Source: Streptomyces sp. SM10
Lineage (GTDB): Bacteria > Actinomycetota > Actinomycetes > Streptomycetales > Streptomycetaceae
Assembly (NCBI RefSeq): GCF_002910915.1
Contig: NZ_NEUF01000030.1
Location: forward strand, 1-64,000
DNA: 64,000 nt
Reading direction: 5' to 3'
Shown: positions 43,003 to 50,848 of the stretch, piece after piece
How the letters are laid out: every line of letters begins with the position of its first letter
How positions within the stretch are numbered: the stretch's first letter is position 1
Translations under genes and position numbers: made by a program
The notes under the pieces: model-generated
What the model was told of the DNA's origin: nothing
The model's database searches: none
Seen by the model: the letters and a program-made list of their open reading frames with translations, nothing else

Positions 43003-43054
43003 ACCCGACGACAGCGGACGGTAGTCCTCCTCGGCACGGGCCGACCGCGGTTCC

Positions 43055-44260
43055 TCAGAGGGCGCAGCCCTGGCTGTCGACCTGCTGGACCGCGGACCTG
43101 CCGGCCTCGATGTCCTGGCGGATCTCGTCGCCCGTCAGCGCGTATCCCGTGTCCGGATCGTCGAGCGACTTGGCGAACACCACGCCGTACACCTTGCCGT
43201 CCGGAGTGAGCAGCGGGCCGCCGGAGTTGCCCTGGCGCACCGTCGCGAAGAGCGAGTACACATCGCGCCGCACGGTGCCCCGGTGGTAGATGTCCGGGCC
43301 GTTGGCGTCGATACGGCCCCGGATGCGGGCGGAGCGCACGTCGTACGCGCCGTTCTCCGGGAACCCGGCGACGATGGCGCTGTCCCCGCTCCCCGCGTCG
43401 TCGTCGCTGTCGGTGAAGCGCAGCGGTTCGGCGTCCAGGTCCGGGACGTCCAGCACGGCGATGTCCCGCTGCCAGTCGTAGAGGACGACCTTGGCGTCGT
43501 ACAGCCGGCCCTCCCCACCGATCTGGACGGTCGGTTCGTCGACGCCGCCGACCACATGGGCGTTGGTCATCACCCGGCGGTCGGAGAAGACGAATCCGGT
43601 GCCTTCGAGCACCTTGCCGCAGCCGGGCGCCATGCCGACGACCTTGACGATGGACTTCTTGGCCCGGGCGGCGACCGGGCTGCCGACCAGCGCGGGGTCG
43701 GGGGGTTCCACCTCGGTGATGGGCTCGTTGGCGAACGGGCTGAAGACCTGCGGAAAGCCGTTCTGCGCCAGGACGGAGGAGAAGTCCGTGAACCAGGTGG
43801 AGGCCTGATCGGGCATCACCCGGGACACACCGAGCAGGACCGAGGAGTTGCGGACCTCCTTGCCCAGCGTCGGCAGTGACGTACCTGCCAGGGCGGAGCC
43901 GATCAGCCAGGCGACCAGGAGCATGGCCACCACGTTGACCAGGGAGCCGCCGGTGGCGTCCAGGGCACGCGCCGGCGACCAGGTGATGTACCGGCGGAGC
44001 CTGTTGCCGAGGTGCGTGGTGAACGCCTGCCCCACGGACGCGCACACGATCACGATCACGACCGCCACGATCGCCGCGGTGGAGGAGACCTCCGATCCGT
44101 CGGTCACCTGGTCCCAGATGACCGGCAGCAGGTAGACGGCCACGAGACCGCCGCCCAGGAAGCCGATCACGGACAGGATGCCGACGACGAAACCCTGGCG
44201 GTAACCGATGACCGCGAACCACACGGCGCCGACGAGCAGCAGGATGTCCAGCACGTTCAC
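43055..44260 (-). CDS. CvpA-domain membrane serine protease (MarP-like)
   Basis: A 401-residue membrane protease. The N-terminal CvpA (colicin V production) domain has four helices (VLDILLLVGAVWFAVIGY, VVGILSVIGFLGGGLVAVYL, AAIVAVVIVIVCASVGQA, LVNVVAMLLVAWLIGSAL). The extracytoplasmic chymotrypsin-like domain has His in VMTNAHVVGG (about residue 235), Asp in QRDIAVLDVP (about 268) and Ser in VRQGNSGGPLL (about 348). Two cysteines flank the domain (PGCGKVLEG and QGCAL at the end), as in MarP, whose activity depends on a disulfide. MarP protects mycobacteria from acid and oxidative stress. GTG at 44260. Confidence 0.9.
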   Translation of the reverse strand: MNVLDILLLVGAVWFAVIGYRQGFVVGILSVIGFLGGGLVAVYLLPVIWDQVTDGSEVSSTAAIVAVVIVIVCASVGQAFTTHLGNRLRRYITWSPARALDATGGSLVNVVAMLLVAWLIGSALAGTSLPTLGKEVRNSSVLLGVSRVMPDQASTWFTDFSSVLAQNGFPQVFSPFANEPITEVEPPDPALVGSPVAARAKKSIVKVVGMAPGCGKVLEGTGFVFSDRRVMTNAHVVGGVDEPTVQIGGEGRLYDAKVVLYDWQRDIAVLDVPDLDAEPLRFTDSDDDAGSGDSAIVAGFPENGAYDVRSARIRGRIDANGPDIYHRGTVRRDVYSLFATVRQGNSGGPLLTPDGKVYGVVFAKSLDDPDTGYALTGDEIRQDIEAGRSAVQQVDSQGCAL

Positions 44261-44351
44261 CGTCTATAGCCTCGCAGATTCGTCGCCTGGCCCGTCCGGT
44301 TCGACGGGGTCCGGGCCGGCCCCGGAACAGCGCAGCACGGGAGTCAGCCTG

Positions 44352-45089
44352 TCATGCGCGCCAGTCGAGCGGCACCTGCTTGGTCCTGTCCCAGGGGCGT
44401 TCCCACCCCGCGTAGTGCACAATCCTGTCGATCACACCGGCTGTGAATCCCCAGACCAGTGCGGATTCGACCAGAAATGCCGGGCCCCGGTGGCCGCTCG
44501 GGTGGACCGCCGTCACGCGGTTGGCCGGATCCGTGAGATCCGCCACGGGGGCGGTGAAGACCCGCGCGGTCTCGGCCGTATCGACGACGCGCACCGGGCT
44601 GGGGGTCCGCCACCACCCGAGGACGGGTGTGACGACGAAGCTGCTCACGGGGATGTAGAGCCTGGGCAGCACGCCGAAGAGCTGGACCCCGCTCGGATCG
44701 AGTCCGGTCTCCTCCTCGGCCTCCCGCAGCGCGGCCCTGAGCGGGCCGGTGGTCGTGTGGTCGCCGTCCTCGGGGTCGAGGGAGCCGCCGGGGAACGACG
44801 GCTGCCCCGCGTGGGAGCGCAGGGTCCCGGAACGCTCCATGAGCAGCAGCTCCGGACCGCGCTCCCCCTCGCCGAAGAGAATCAGGACGGCGGACTGACG
44901 CCCGGCGCCGCTCTCCGGCGGGAGGAAGCGGCTGAGCTGCTGGGCCTGCACGGTCCGGGCCGCCCGGGCCACGGGCTGGAGCCAGGCGGGCAGCCCGTCG
45001 GTGGAGACGGTGAGCGCACTGTCGTGGTGCGCACCCTTCCCCGTGCCGGCCGCGTCGGCCGCGGCCCGTGTGCTCTGTGCGTGCGTCAT
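44352..45089 (-). CDS. CoA pyrophosphatase-type Nudix hydrolase
   Basis: A 245-residue Nudix enzyme. The sequence ELLLMERSGTLRSHAGQPSF followed by PGG is the UPF0035 signature that marks CoA pyrophosphatases, and the Nudix box is present as LRAALREAEEETGLDPS. It would split CoA or its oxidised forms to 3',5'-ADP and phosphopantetheine. ATG at 45089. The gene lies between the protease and nth on the same strand, 80 bases below nth, and probably forms one unit with them. Confidence 0.87.
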   Translation of the reverse strand: MTHAQSTRAAADAAGTGKGAHHDSALTVSTDGLPAWLQPVARAARTVQAQQLSRFLPPESGAGRQSAVLILFGEGERGPELLLMERSGTLRSHAGQPSFPGGSLDPEDGDHTTTGPLRAALREAEEETGLDPSGVQLFGVLPRLYIPVSSFVVTPVLGWWRTPSPVRVVDTAETARVFTAPVADLTDPANRVTAVHPSGHRGPAFLVESALVWGFTAGVIDRIVHYAGWERPWDRTKQVPLDWRA

Positions 45090-45169
45090 GGGCACCCCCG
45101 TCGTTCCAACGCCTGTCGTCGGCCATTTCGTTCCGCGCGGACCCGCCCCGGGGCCGGAAGGAACACCGC

Positions 45170-46162
45170 TCACCCGGCCCCCAGCGGAGGGGCGGGGCTG
45201 CCCGGATAGTCCGGGGGCGGGCTGAGCCGCTGGCCCGGATGACCGCCCATCTCGTACTTCAGGAGCTTCTTCGCCTTCTCGGGGTCCGTCTCGCCCTCGC
45301 CGTACGCCGGGCAGAGCGCGGCGATCGGGCAGGCGCCGCAGGCGGGCTTGCGGGAGTGGCAGATGCGGCGGCCGTGGAAGACGACACGGTGCGAGAGCAT
45401 CGTCCACTCGCTCTTCGGGAAGATCGCCGCGATCTCCGCCTCGACCTTCTCCGGGTCCTCCTGCTCGGTCCACTTCCAGCGGCGGACCAGCCGGCCGAAG
45501 TGCGTGTCCACTGTGATGCCGGGCACCCCGAAGGCGTTGCCGAGGACGACGTTGGCCGTCTTGCGCCCGACGCCGGGCAGCTTCACGAGATCCTTCAGCC
45601 GCCCGGGGACCTCTCCCCCGAAGTCGTCCCTCAGGGCGGCCGACAGCCCCATGAGCGACCGCGCCTTCGCCCGGAAGAAGCCGGTCGGCCGGATGATCGC
45701 CTCCAGCTCCTCGGGCACGGCGGCGGCCATGTCCTCCGGCGTCGGATACGCGGCGAAGAGCGCGGGAGTCGTCTGGTTGACCCTCAGGTCGGTGGTCTGG
45801 GCGGAGAGGACCGTGGCCACCAGGAGCTCGAAGGGATTACGGAAGTCCAGCTCGGGGTGGGCGTACGGGTAGACCTCGGCGAGCTCGCGGTTGATCCGGC
45901 GGGCGCGGCGGACCATCGCGAGGTGCGACTCCGGCTTCGCGGGCCGCGCCGACGGTCCATTCGCGGGCCGCGCCGACGGTTCGAGAGACCCGCCCGGCGG
46001 TTTCAGGGGCGCTCCCGACGACTTGGCGGACCTCGCCGCCCCCGACGAGCGTTTTGCGGCTTTTTCTCCACTCCGTACACCCTGTTCGCCCACAGCGGAA
46101 TTCTTGTCTCCCGACACCCCATCAGCCCCCTTGGCCTGCGCTCTCACCGGCGATCCGGACAC
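45170..46162 (-). CDS. nth: Endonuclease III
   Basis: A 330-residue base-excision repair glycosylase/lyase for oxidised pyrimidines. The core starts near residue 80 ([20 protein letters not shown]). The helix-hairpin-helix is [15 protein letters not shown] with the catalytic Lys, the catalytic Asp is in TVDTHFGRL, and the iron-sulfur cluster cysteines are [17 protein letters not shown] (C-x6-C-x2-C-x5-C). An unusual N-terminal extension of about 80 low-complexity residues ([13 protein letters not shown] repeats) depends on the GTG at 46162; a GTG at 46147 is an alternative. It is divergent from crp. Confidence 0.94.
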   Translation of the reverse strand: MSGSPVRAQAKGADGVSGDKNSAVGEQGVRSGEKAAKRSSGAARSAKSSGAPLKPPGGSLEPSARPANGPSARPAKPESHLAMVRRARRINRELAEVYPYAHPELDFRNPFELLVATVLSAQTTDLRVNQTTPALFAAYPTPEDMAAAVPEELEAIIRPTGFFRAKARSLMGLSAALRDDFGGEVPGRLKDLVKLPGVGRKTANVVLGNAFGVPGITVDTHFGRLVRRWKWTEQEDPEKVEAEIAAIFPKSEWTMLSHRVVFHGRRICHSRKPACGACPIAALCPAYGEGETDPEKAKKLLKYEMGGHPGQRLSPPPDYPGSPAPPLGAG

Positions 46163-46268
46163 CCGGCCAGCCTAGAGCCAGGGACTGACATCCGCCCCGG
46201 TCACCGCGTATCCACGCCCAATCGGCCCCCTGCCGTAGGGTCCGGCACGCCCGTGCGTCAAACTGGTT

Positions 46269-46284
46269 TGTGATCGATCGCACG
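46269..46284. promoter_or_regulatory. Putative Crp operator upstream of crp
   Basis: TGTGATCGATCGCACG has GTG and CAC spaced by eight bases, very close to the actinobacterial Crp consensus (GTG-N6-GNCAC and TGTGA-N6-TCACA). It is centred about 70 bases before the crp start and 115 before nth, so it could control both (autoregulation). Confidence 0.55.
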
Positions 46285-46346
46285 GTTTTACCGTCCGGCA
46301 TCATGGAAACCACGCTTCCCTGAACAGGCCGACAAGGAGAGAACTC

Positions 46347-47021
46347 GTGGACGACGTTCTGCGGCGCGCCCCGCTTTTCGCGGCGCTCGATGACGAGCAG
46401 GCCGCGGAGCTCCGCGCCTCGATGAGTGAGGTGACCCTCGCGCGCGGCGACGCGCTGTTCCACGAGGGCGACCCCGGGGACCGCCTGTACGTGGTCACCG
46501 AGGGCAAGGTGAAGCTCCACCGCACCTCGCCCGACGGGCGGGAGAACATGCTGGCCGTCCTCGGCCCCGGCGAGCTGATCGGGGAGCTGTCGCTCTTCGA
46601 CCCGGGCCCGCGCACCGCGACGGCGTCCGCGCTCACCGAGGTCAAGCTCCTCGGCCTCGGTCACGGAGACCTCCAGCCCTGGCTGAACGCCCGCCCCGAG
46701 GTGGCCACCGCGCTGCTGCGCGCCGTCGCCCGCCGACTGCGCAAGACCAACGACCAGATGTCCGACCTGGTCTTCTCCGATGTGCCGGGCCGTGTCGCCC
46801 GCGCGCTCCTCGACCTGTCGCGCCGCTTCGGTGTGCAGTCGGAGGAGGGGATCCACGTCGTGCACGACCTGACGCAGGAAGAGCTGGCCCAGCTGGTCGG
46901 CGCCTCCCGCGAGACGGTCAACAAGGCGCTCGCGGACTTCGCGGGCCGCGGCTGGCTCCGGCTCGAGGCACGCGCCGTGATCCTGCTGGACGTGGAGCGG
47001 CTGGCGAAGCGCTCCCGCTGA
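46347..47021 (+). CDS. crp: Crp/Fnr-family regulator Crp
   Basis: A 224-residue Crp-type regulator. In S. coelicolor Crp controls germination, growth and many antibiotic clusters. The cyclic-nucleotide domain has ARGDALFHEGDPGDRLYVV and the phosphate-binding cassette GELIGELSLFDPGPRTATAS. The C-terminal winged helix has LTQEELAQLVGASRETVNKA, with recognition helix SRETVNKAL, and ends DVERLAKRSR. GTG at 46347 with GGAGAGAAC upstream. It is monocistronic and ends at the hairpin at 47076. Confidence 0.95.
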   Translation: MDDVLRRAPLFAALDDEQAAELRASMSEVTLARGDALFHEGDPGDRLYVVTEGKVKLHRTSPDGRENMLAVLGPGELIGELSLFDPGPRTATASALTEVKLLGLGHGDLQPWLNARPEVATALLRAVARRLRKTNDQMSDLVFSDVPGRVARALLDLSRRFGVQSEEGIHVVHDLTQEELAQLVGASRETVNKALADFAGRGWLRLEARAVILLDVERLAKRSR

Positions 47022-47075
47022 CGCCCCTGCCCGCAGGCGGTGACCGGACGGCGACCGCGGCAGGACACCTGTGAC

Positions 47076-47108
47076 CGAAAGGCCCCACCTCACCGGTGGG
47101 GCCTTTCG
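47076..47108. terminator. Bidirectional hairpin between crp and MBL gene
   Basis: CGAAAGGCCCCACC (47076-47089) pairs exactly with 47095-47108 over a five-base loop; there is an A-rich/T-rich outer end on both sides. It separates convergent genes. Confidence 0.88.
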
Positions 47109-47126
47109 CGTGCGCGGCCGGACCTG

Positions 47127-47957
47127 TCAGATCAGGCCGTGCTCCGTCAGGTACTCCATCTGGGCACGCACCGACAGCTCCGCCGCCGGCCAGAGGGACC
47201 GGTCGACGTCCGCGTAGACCGCCGCCATCACCTCCGAGGGCGTCCGGTGGCCGGCCTCGACGGCCGTCTCGACCTGCGCCAGGCGGTTCGCCCGGTGGGT
47301 GAGGTAGAACTCCACGGCGCCCTGTGCGTCCTCCAGGACCGGTCCGTGTCCCGGGAGCACCGTGTGCACCCCGTCGTCGACCGTCAGCGAGCGCAGCCGC
47401 CGCAGGGTGTCCAGGTAGTCGCCGAGCCGGCCGTCGGGGTGGGCGACGACCGTGGTCCCGCGCCCGAGGATCGTGTCGCCCGTCAGCACCGCACGGTCGG
47501 CGGGCAGATGGAACGAGAGCGAGTCCGCGGTGTGCCCGGGGGTGGGGACGACACGGAGTTCGAGCCCTCCCGTGGTGATCACGTCGCCTGCCGAGAGCCC
47601 TTCGTCGCCCAGCCGCAGCGCCACGTCCAGAGCCCGCACCTTCGTGCCCGTGAGCGCGGCGAAGCGGGCGGCACCCTCCGCGTGGTCGGGATGGCCGTGC
47701 GTGAGCAGGGTGAGCCCGACACGCCTGCCCGCCTTCTCCGCGGTGTCGACGACGGCCCGCAGATGTGCGTCGTCGAGCGGACCGGGATCGATCACGACCG
47801 CGAGGTCCGAGTCGGGTTCCGCGACGATCCAGGTGTTCGTCCCGTCGAGGGTCATCGCCGAGGGGTTGGGCGCCAGGACGTTGACCGTCCGGGTGGTGGC
47901 GGGTCCGGAGAGGACGCCGCCGCGGGGTTGTCCGGGCAGTGCGGCCGCGTCGCTCAT
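47127..47957 (-). CDS. MBL-fold metallohydrolase (LACTB2-like)
   Basis: A 276-residue metallo-beta-lactamase-fold enzyme. Metal ligands: TLLTHGHPDHAEGAARF (HxHxDH), PTPGHTADSL and LTGDTILGRG, LPGHGPV. The C-terminal 60 residues (RANRLAQVETAVEAGHRTPS, EVMAAVYADV) are a helical domain found in LACTB2/beta-lactamase-like nucleases and hydrolases. The substrate cannot be told. ATG at 47957 overlaps the Nudix gene stop by four bases (ATGA). It is the last gene of its two-gene operon. Confidence 0.9.
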   Translation of the reverse strand: MSDAAALPGQPRGGVLSGPATTRTVNVLAPNPSAMTLDGTNTWIVAEPDSDLAVVIDPGPLDDAHLRAVVDTAEKAGRRVGLTLLTHGHPDHAEGAARFAALTGTKVRALDVALRLGDEGLSAGDVITTGGLELRVVPTPGHTADSLSFHLPADRAVLTGDTILGRGTTVVAHPDGRLGDYLDTLRRLRSLTVDDGVHTVLPGHGPVLEDAQGAVEFYLTHRANRLAQVETAVEAGHRTPSEVMAAVYADVDRSLWPAAELSVRAQMEYLTEHGLI

Positions 47958-48925
47958 GAGGGATTCCCGTCCGTTCCGTCGGCCACCGAATCCCGTCCGT
48001 CGCCCACAGAATCCGTTCCGTCGGCCGGGGAGGGGGAAGCGGGTCCGTCCGCGGTCGGGATGTGCTTGGTGAACTCGTCGTGGCCCGGCCAACTGAGCAC
48101 CAGCTCGTCACCCTCCATACGGGCCTCTGCCAGCACCGGAGCGAGGTTCTGGGAATCCGCTGCCTTCAGCGCCTCCGCGGCCGTCCCGTACGGCCTGAGC
48201 GCCCGCAGGGTGGCCACGGTGGGCGGCATCATCAGCAGTTCGCCCTTGTCGTAGCCGTCAATGGCGTCCCCGGGGCGGATCCACACCGTCCGGTCGGCCT
48301 CGGTGGAGGCGTTCCGGGTGCGCTGACCCTCGGGGAGCGCGGCCACGAAGAACCAGGTGTCGTAGCGGCGCGGTTCGAAGGCCGGCGTGATCCAGCGCGC
48401 CCACGCGGCCAGCAGATCGGAGCGCAGCACCAGGCCCCGGCGGTCCAGGAAGCCCGCGAAGGACAGCTCCCGGTCGACGAGGGCCTGGCGGTCGGCCTCC
48501 CAGTCCTCGCCCGTGGTGTCGCTCACGACGGTGTCGGCGGTCGGCCCGGCCAGCAGGACGCCCGCCTCCTCGTACGTCTCGCGGACCGCGGCACAGACCA
48601 CAGCCTGGGCCTCGGCCGCCGTGGCGACGCCCAGCCGGACGGCCCAGGTCTCCAGGGACGGTCCCGCCCAGCCGACGAGGTGGTCGTCGTCGCGCGGGTC
48701 GACCCCGCCACCCGGATAGGCGTACGCGCCTCCGGCAAAGGCCATGGTGGTGCGCCGGCGCAGCATGTGGACCGACGGACCGGCGGCGGCGCCCGGGGCC
48801 GGTGTGCCGTCCCGGAGCAGCATCACCGTGGCCGCACGCCTGGGCGTCACGGCCGTCAGCTCGCCGCTGGCGAGGGCCCTGATCCGGGCGGGCCATTCCG
48901 GTGGGTACCACTGACCGTTGGACAT
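47954..48925 (-). CDS. Nudix hydrolase with C-terminal repeat tail
   Basis: A 323-residue Nudix-fold protein. AFAGGAYAYPGGGVDPRDDD precedes a long insert before the Nudix helix AAVRETYEEAGVLL; this split Nudix box is typical of the NUDT19-like group. The pyrophosphate substrate is unknown, possibly acyl-CoA. The last 25 residues are an Asp/Gly/Ser repeat (DGTDSVGDGRDSVADGTDG) produced by a short tandem DNA repeat at 47960-48035. ATG at 48925. It is coupled to the downstream MBL gene by a four-base overlap. Confidence 0.85.
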   Translation of the reverse strand: MSNGQWYPPEWPARIRALASGELTAVTPRRAATVMLLRDGTPAPGAAAGPSVHMLRRRTTMAFAGGAYAYPGGGVDPRDDDHLVGWAGPSLETWAVRLGVATAAEAQAVVCAAVRETYEEAGVLLAGPTADTVVSDTTGEDWEADRQALVDRELSFAGFLDRRGLVLRSDLLAAWARWITPAFEPRRYDTWFFVAALPEGQRTRNASTEADRTVWIRPGDAIDGYDKGELLMMPPTVATLRALRPYGTAAEALKAADSQNLAPVLAEARMEGDELVLSWPGHDEFTKHIPTADGPASPSPADGTDSVGDGRDSVADGTDGNPS

Positions 48926-49050
48926 GGCCGGAGGCTATCCGGAACCGCGCCGATGTTCGAGGGGCCCGGAGACTGACGGCCGGGCCTCAACGCGCACGGT
49001 CCCGGCAGGTCGGGGGGGCACACATGCCCGCACCGGGCCGTGACGCACGC

Positions 49051-49084
49051 GATCCCGCCCGGCCACGGACGGCCGGACGGGATC
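49051..49084. terminator. Hairpin downstream of the RidA-DUF4177 operon
   Basis: GATCCCGCCCGGCC and GGCCGGACGGGATC form a 14-bp stem with a single G-T-type mismatch and a six-base loop, 30 bases past the RidA stop on the minus strand. Confidence 0.7.
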
Positions 49085-49113
49085 GGAGAGGACGGAATCG
49101 GAGAGGCGCGGGA

Positions 49114-49584
49114 TCAGGCGTCGACGAGCTCGACCTGGACCTCGACCTCCACCGGTGCGTCCAGCGGGAGCACGGCGACACCCACCGCGCTGCGGGCGTG
49201 CACACCCTTGTCGCCCAGGACGGCGCCCAGCAGCTCGCTCGCGCCGTTGATCACACCCGGCTGCCCGGTGAAGTCGGAGGCCGAGGCGACGAAGCCCACG
49301 ACCTTCACGACCCGTGCGATCCGGTCGAGGTCACCGGCGACCGACTTCACGGCCGCCAAGGCGTTCAGCGCGCAGGTCTTCGCGAGCTCCTTGGCCTCGT
49401 CCGCCGTCACCTCGGCGCCGACCTTGCCGGTCACGGCGAGCTTGCCGTCCACCATCGGCAGCTGGCCGGAGGTGTAGACGTACACCCCGGACCGCACGGC
49501 CGGCTGGTAGGAGGCCAGCGGCGGTACGACGTCCGGAAGCGTCAGGCCGAGTTCGGCGAGCTTCGCCTCGACGGCGCCCGCCAC
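49114..49584 (-). CDS. RidA-family enamine/imine deaminase
   Basis: A 156-residue YjgF/RidA-family protein of the 'RidA-like, Rv3678c' type, which hydrolyses reactive enamines or has related roles. Typical features are LPPLASYQPAVRSGVYVYTS, GQLPMVDGKLAVTGKVG, CALNALAAVKSVAGDLDRIA and the C-terminal VGVAVLPLDAPVEVEVQVEL. The usual catalytic Arg of the RidA subgroup is not evident, so it belongs to a less-studied branch. GTG at 49584, whose first base is the last base of the upstream TAG (TAGTG). Confidence 0.88.
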   Translation of the reverse strand: MAGAVEAKLAELGLTLPDVVPPLASYQPAVRSGVYVYTSGQLPMVDGKLAVTGKVGAEVTADEAKELAKTCALNALAAVKSVAGDLDRIARVVKVVGFVASASDFTGQPGVINGASELLGAVLGDKGVHARSAVGVAVLPLDAPVEVEVQVELVDA

Positions 49585-49742
49585 TACGGCTTCTCCCGCT
49601 TCAGGTAGGCCACGAGCTGCTCGGGGTTGTTCGGGCCGGGAACGACCTGGACCAGCTCCCAGCCGTCCTCGCCCCAGGTGTCCAGAATCTGCTTGGTCGC
49701 GTGCACGAGAAGGGGCACGGTCGCGTATTCCCACTTGGTCAT
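49584..49742 (-). CDS. DUF4177 protein
   Basis: A 52-residue protein, beginning MTKWEYATVPLLVHATKQIL and containing DTWGEDGWELVQVVPG, the core of DUF4177. The function of this family is unknown. It overlaps the RidA start by one base and is always beside it in Streptomyces in my recollection. It is divergent from the first ArsA-like ATPase, 71 bases away, so the promoters face each other back to back. Confidence 0.85.
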   Translation of the reverse strand: MTKWEYATVPLLVHATKQILDTWGEDGWELVQVVPGPNNPEQLVAYLKREKP

Positions 49743-49813
49743 GAGCCGACTGTAATGCCTGGCACACGCGGCCTCGTGCGTAGCCTGCCTGCCGACTGGT
49801 TAGGCTCGAAGAC

Positions 49814-50848
49814 GTGAGCAGGTTCCAGGTCGTCAGCGGCAAGGGCGGGACCGGTAAGACCACGGTCGCCGCCGCACTCGCGCTCGCCCTCGCGACCGAG
49901 GGCAGGCGCACTCTCCTCGTCGAGGTCGAGGGCAGGCAGGGCATCGCCCAGCTCTTCGAGTCCGATGCCCTCCCCTACGAAGAACGCAGGCTCGCCGTGG
50001 CGCCCGGCGGCGGCGAGGTCCACGCCCTCGCGATCGACGCCGAGCGCGCGCTCCTCGACTACCTCCAGATGTTCTACAAGCTGGGCAGCGCCGGCCGGGC
50101 GCTGAAGAAGCTCGGCGCGATCGACTTCGCCACCACCATCGCGCCGGGGGTCCGGGACGTCCTGCTGACCGGCAAGGCCTGCGAGGCCGTGCGCCGCAAG
50201 GACAAGCAGGGCCGGTTCGTCTACGACCACGTGATCATGGACGCTCCGCCCACCGGCCGCATCACCCGCTTCCTGAACGTGAACGACGAGGTTGCGGGGC
50301 TGGCGCGGATCGGCCCGATACACAATCAGGCGCAAGCCGTGATGCGGGTCCTGAAGTCCCCCGAGACGGCGGTCCATCTGGTGACGCTCCTGGAGGAGAT
50401 GCCGGTCCAGGAGACCGCGGACGGCATCGACGAGCTACGGGCCGCCGAACTGCCCGTTGGCCGGGTCGTGGTCAACATGGTGCGGCCCCACCTGCTGGAC
50501 GAGGAGACACTGCGCACCGCGTCGGGGGGCCGCCGCAAGGAGATCGCGAAGGCGCTCACCCGGGCCGGGGTGACGGGCTCCGCCGGGCTGGTCAGGCCTC
50601 TGGTCGAGCAGGCGGCCGAGCACGCCCAGCGGGTCGGCCTGGAGCGTGAGCAGCGCACGGTGCTGGCCGGGCTCGGGCTGCCCATGGCGGAGCTTCCGCT
50701 GATGGGCGAGGGAGTGAGTCTGTCGGCGCTGTACGAGCTGGCGGAGGAGTTCCGTAAACAGGGGGTCGGCGACGAGACCGCGGACGCGGCGGGGCAGACG
50801 CCCCGGGGCGGGAAGCGGCGCGGCTCCGGACGAGGGGTGGCGTCATGA
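49814..50848 (+). CDS. ArsA-like ATPase, first of a pair
   Basis: A 344-residue SIMIBI ATPase of the ArsA/GET3 group. The deviant Walker A is QVVSGKGGTGKTTVAAALAL (residues about 5-24), followed by LLVEVEGRQGIAQLF. The switch region is VIMDAPPTGRITRFLNV. ArsA/Get3 proteins insert tail-anchored proteins or drive metalloid export; no arsB is near. The second domain found in long ArsA is absent, so this protein probably forms a heterodimer with the next gene product. GTG at 49814. The C-terminus ends in a Gly/Arg-rich tail. ATGA overlap with the next gene. Confidence 0.87.
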   Translation: MSRFQVVSGKGGTGKTTVAAALALALATEGRRTLLVEVEGRQGIAQLFESDALPYEERRLAVAPGGGEVHALAIDAERALLDYLQMFYKLGSAGRALKKLGAIDFATTIAPGVRDVLLTGKACEAVRRKDKQGRFVYDHVIMDAPPTGRITRFLNVNDEVAGLARIGPIHNQAQAVMRVLKSPETAVHLVTLLEEMPVQETADGIDELRAAELPVGRVVVNMVRPHLLDEETLRTASGGRRKEIAKALTRAGVTGSAGLVRPLVEQAAEHAQRVGLEREQRTVLAGLGLPMAELPLMGEGVSLSALYELAEEFRKQGVGDETADAAGQTPRGGKRRGSGRGVAS

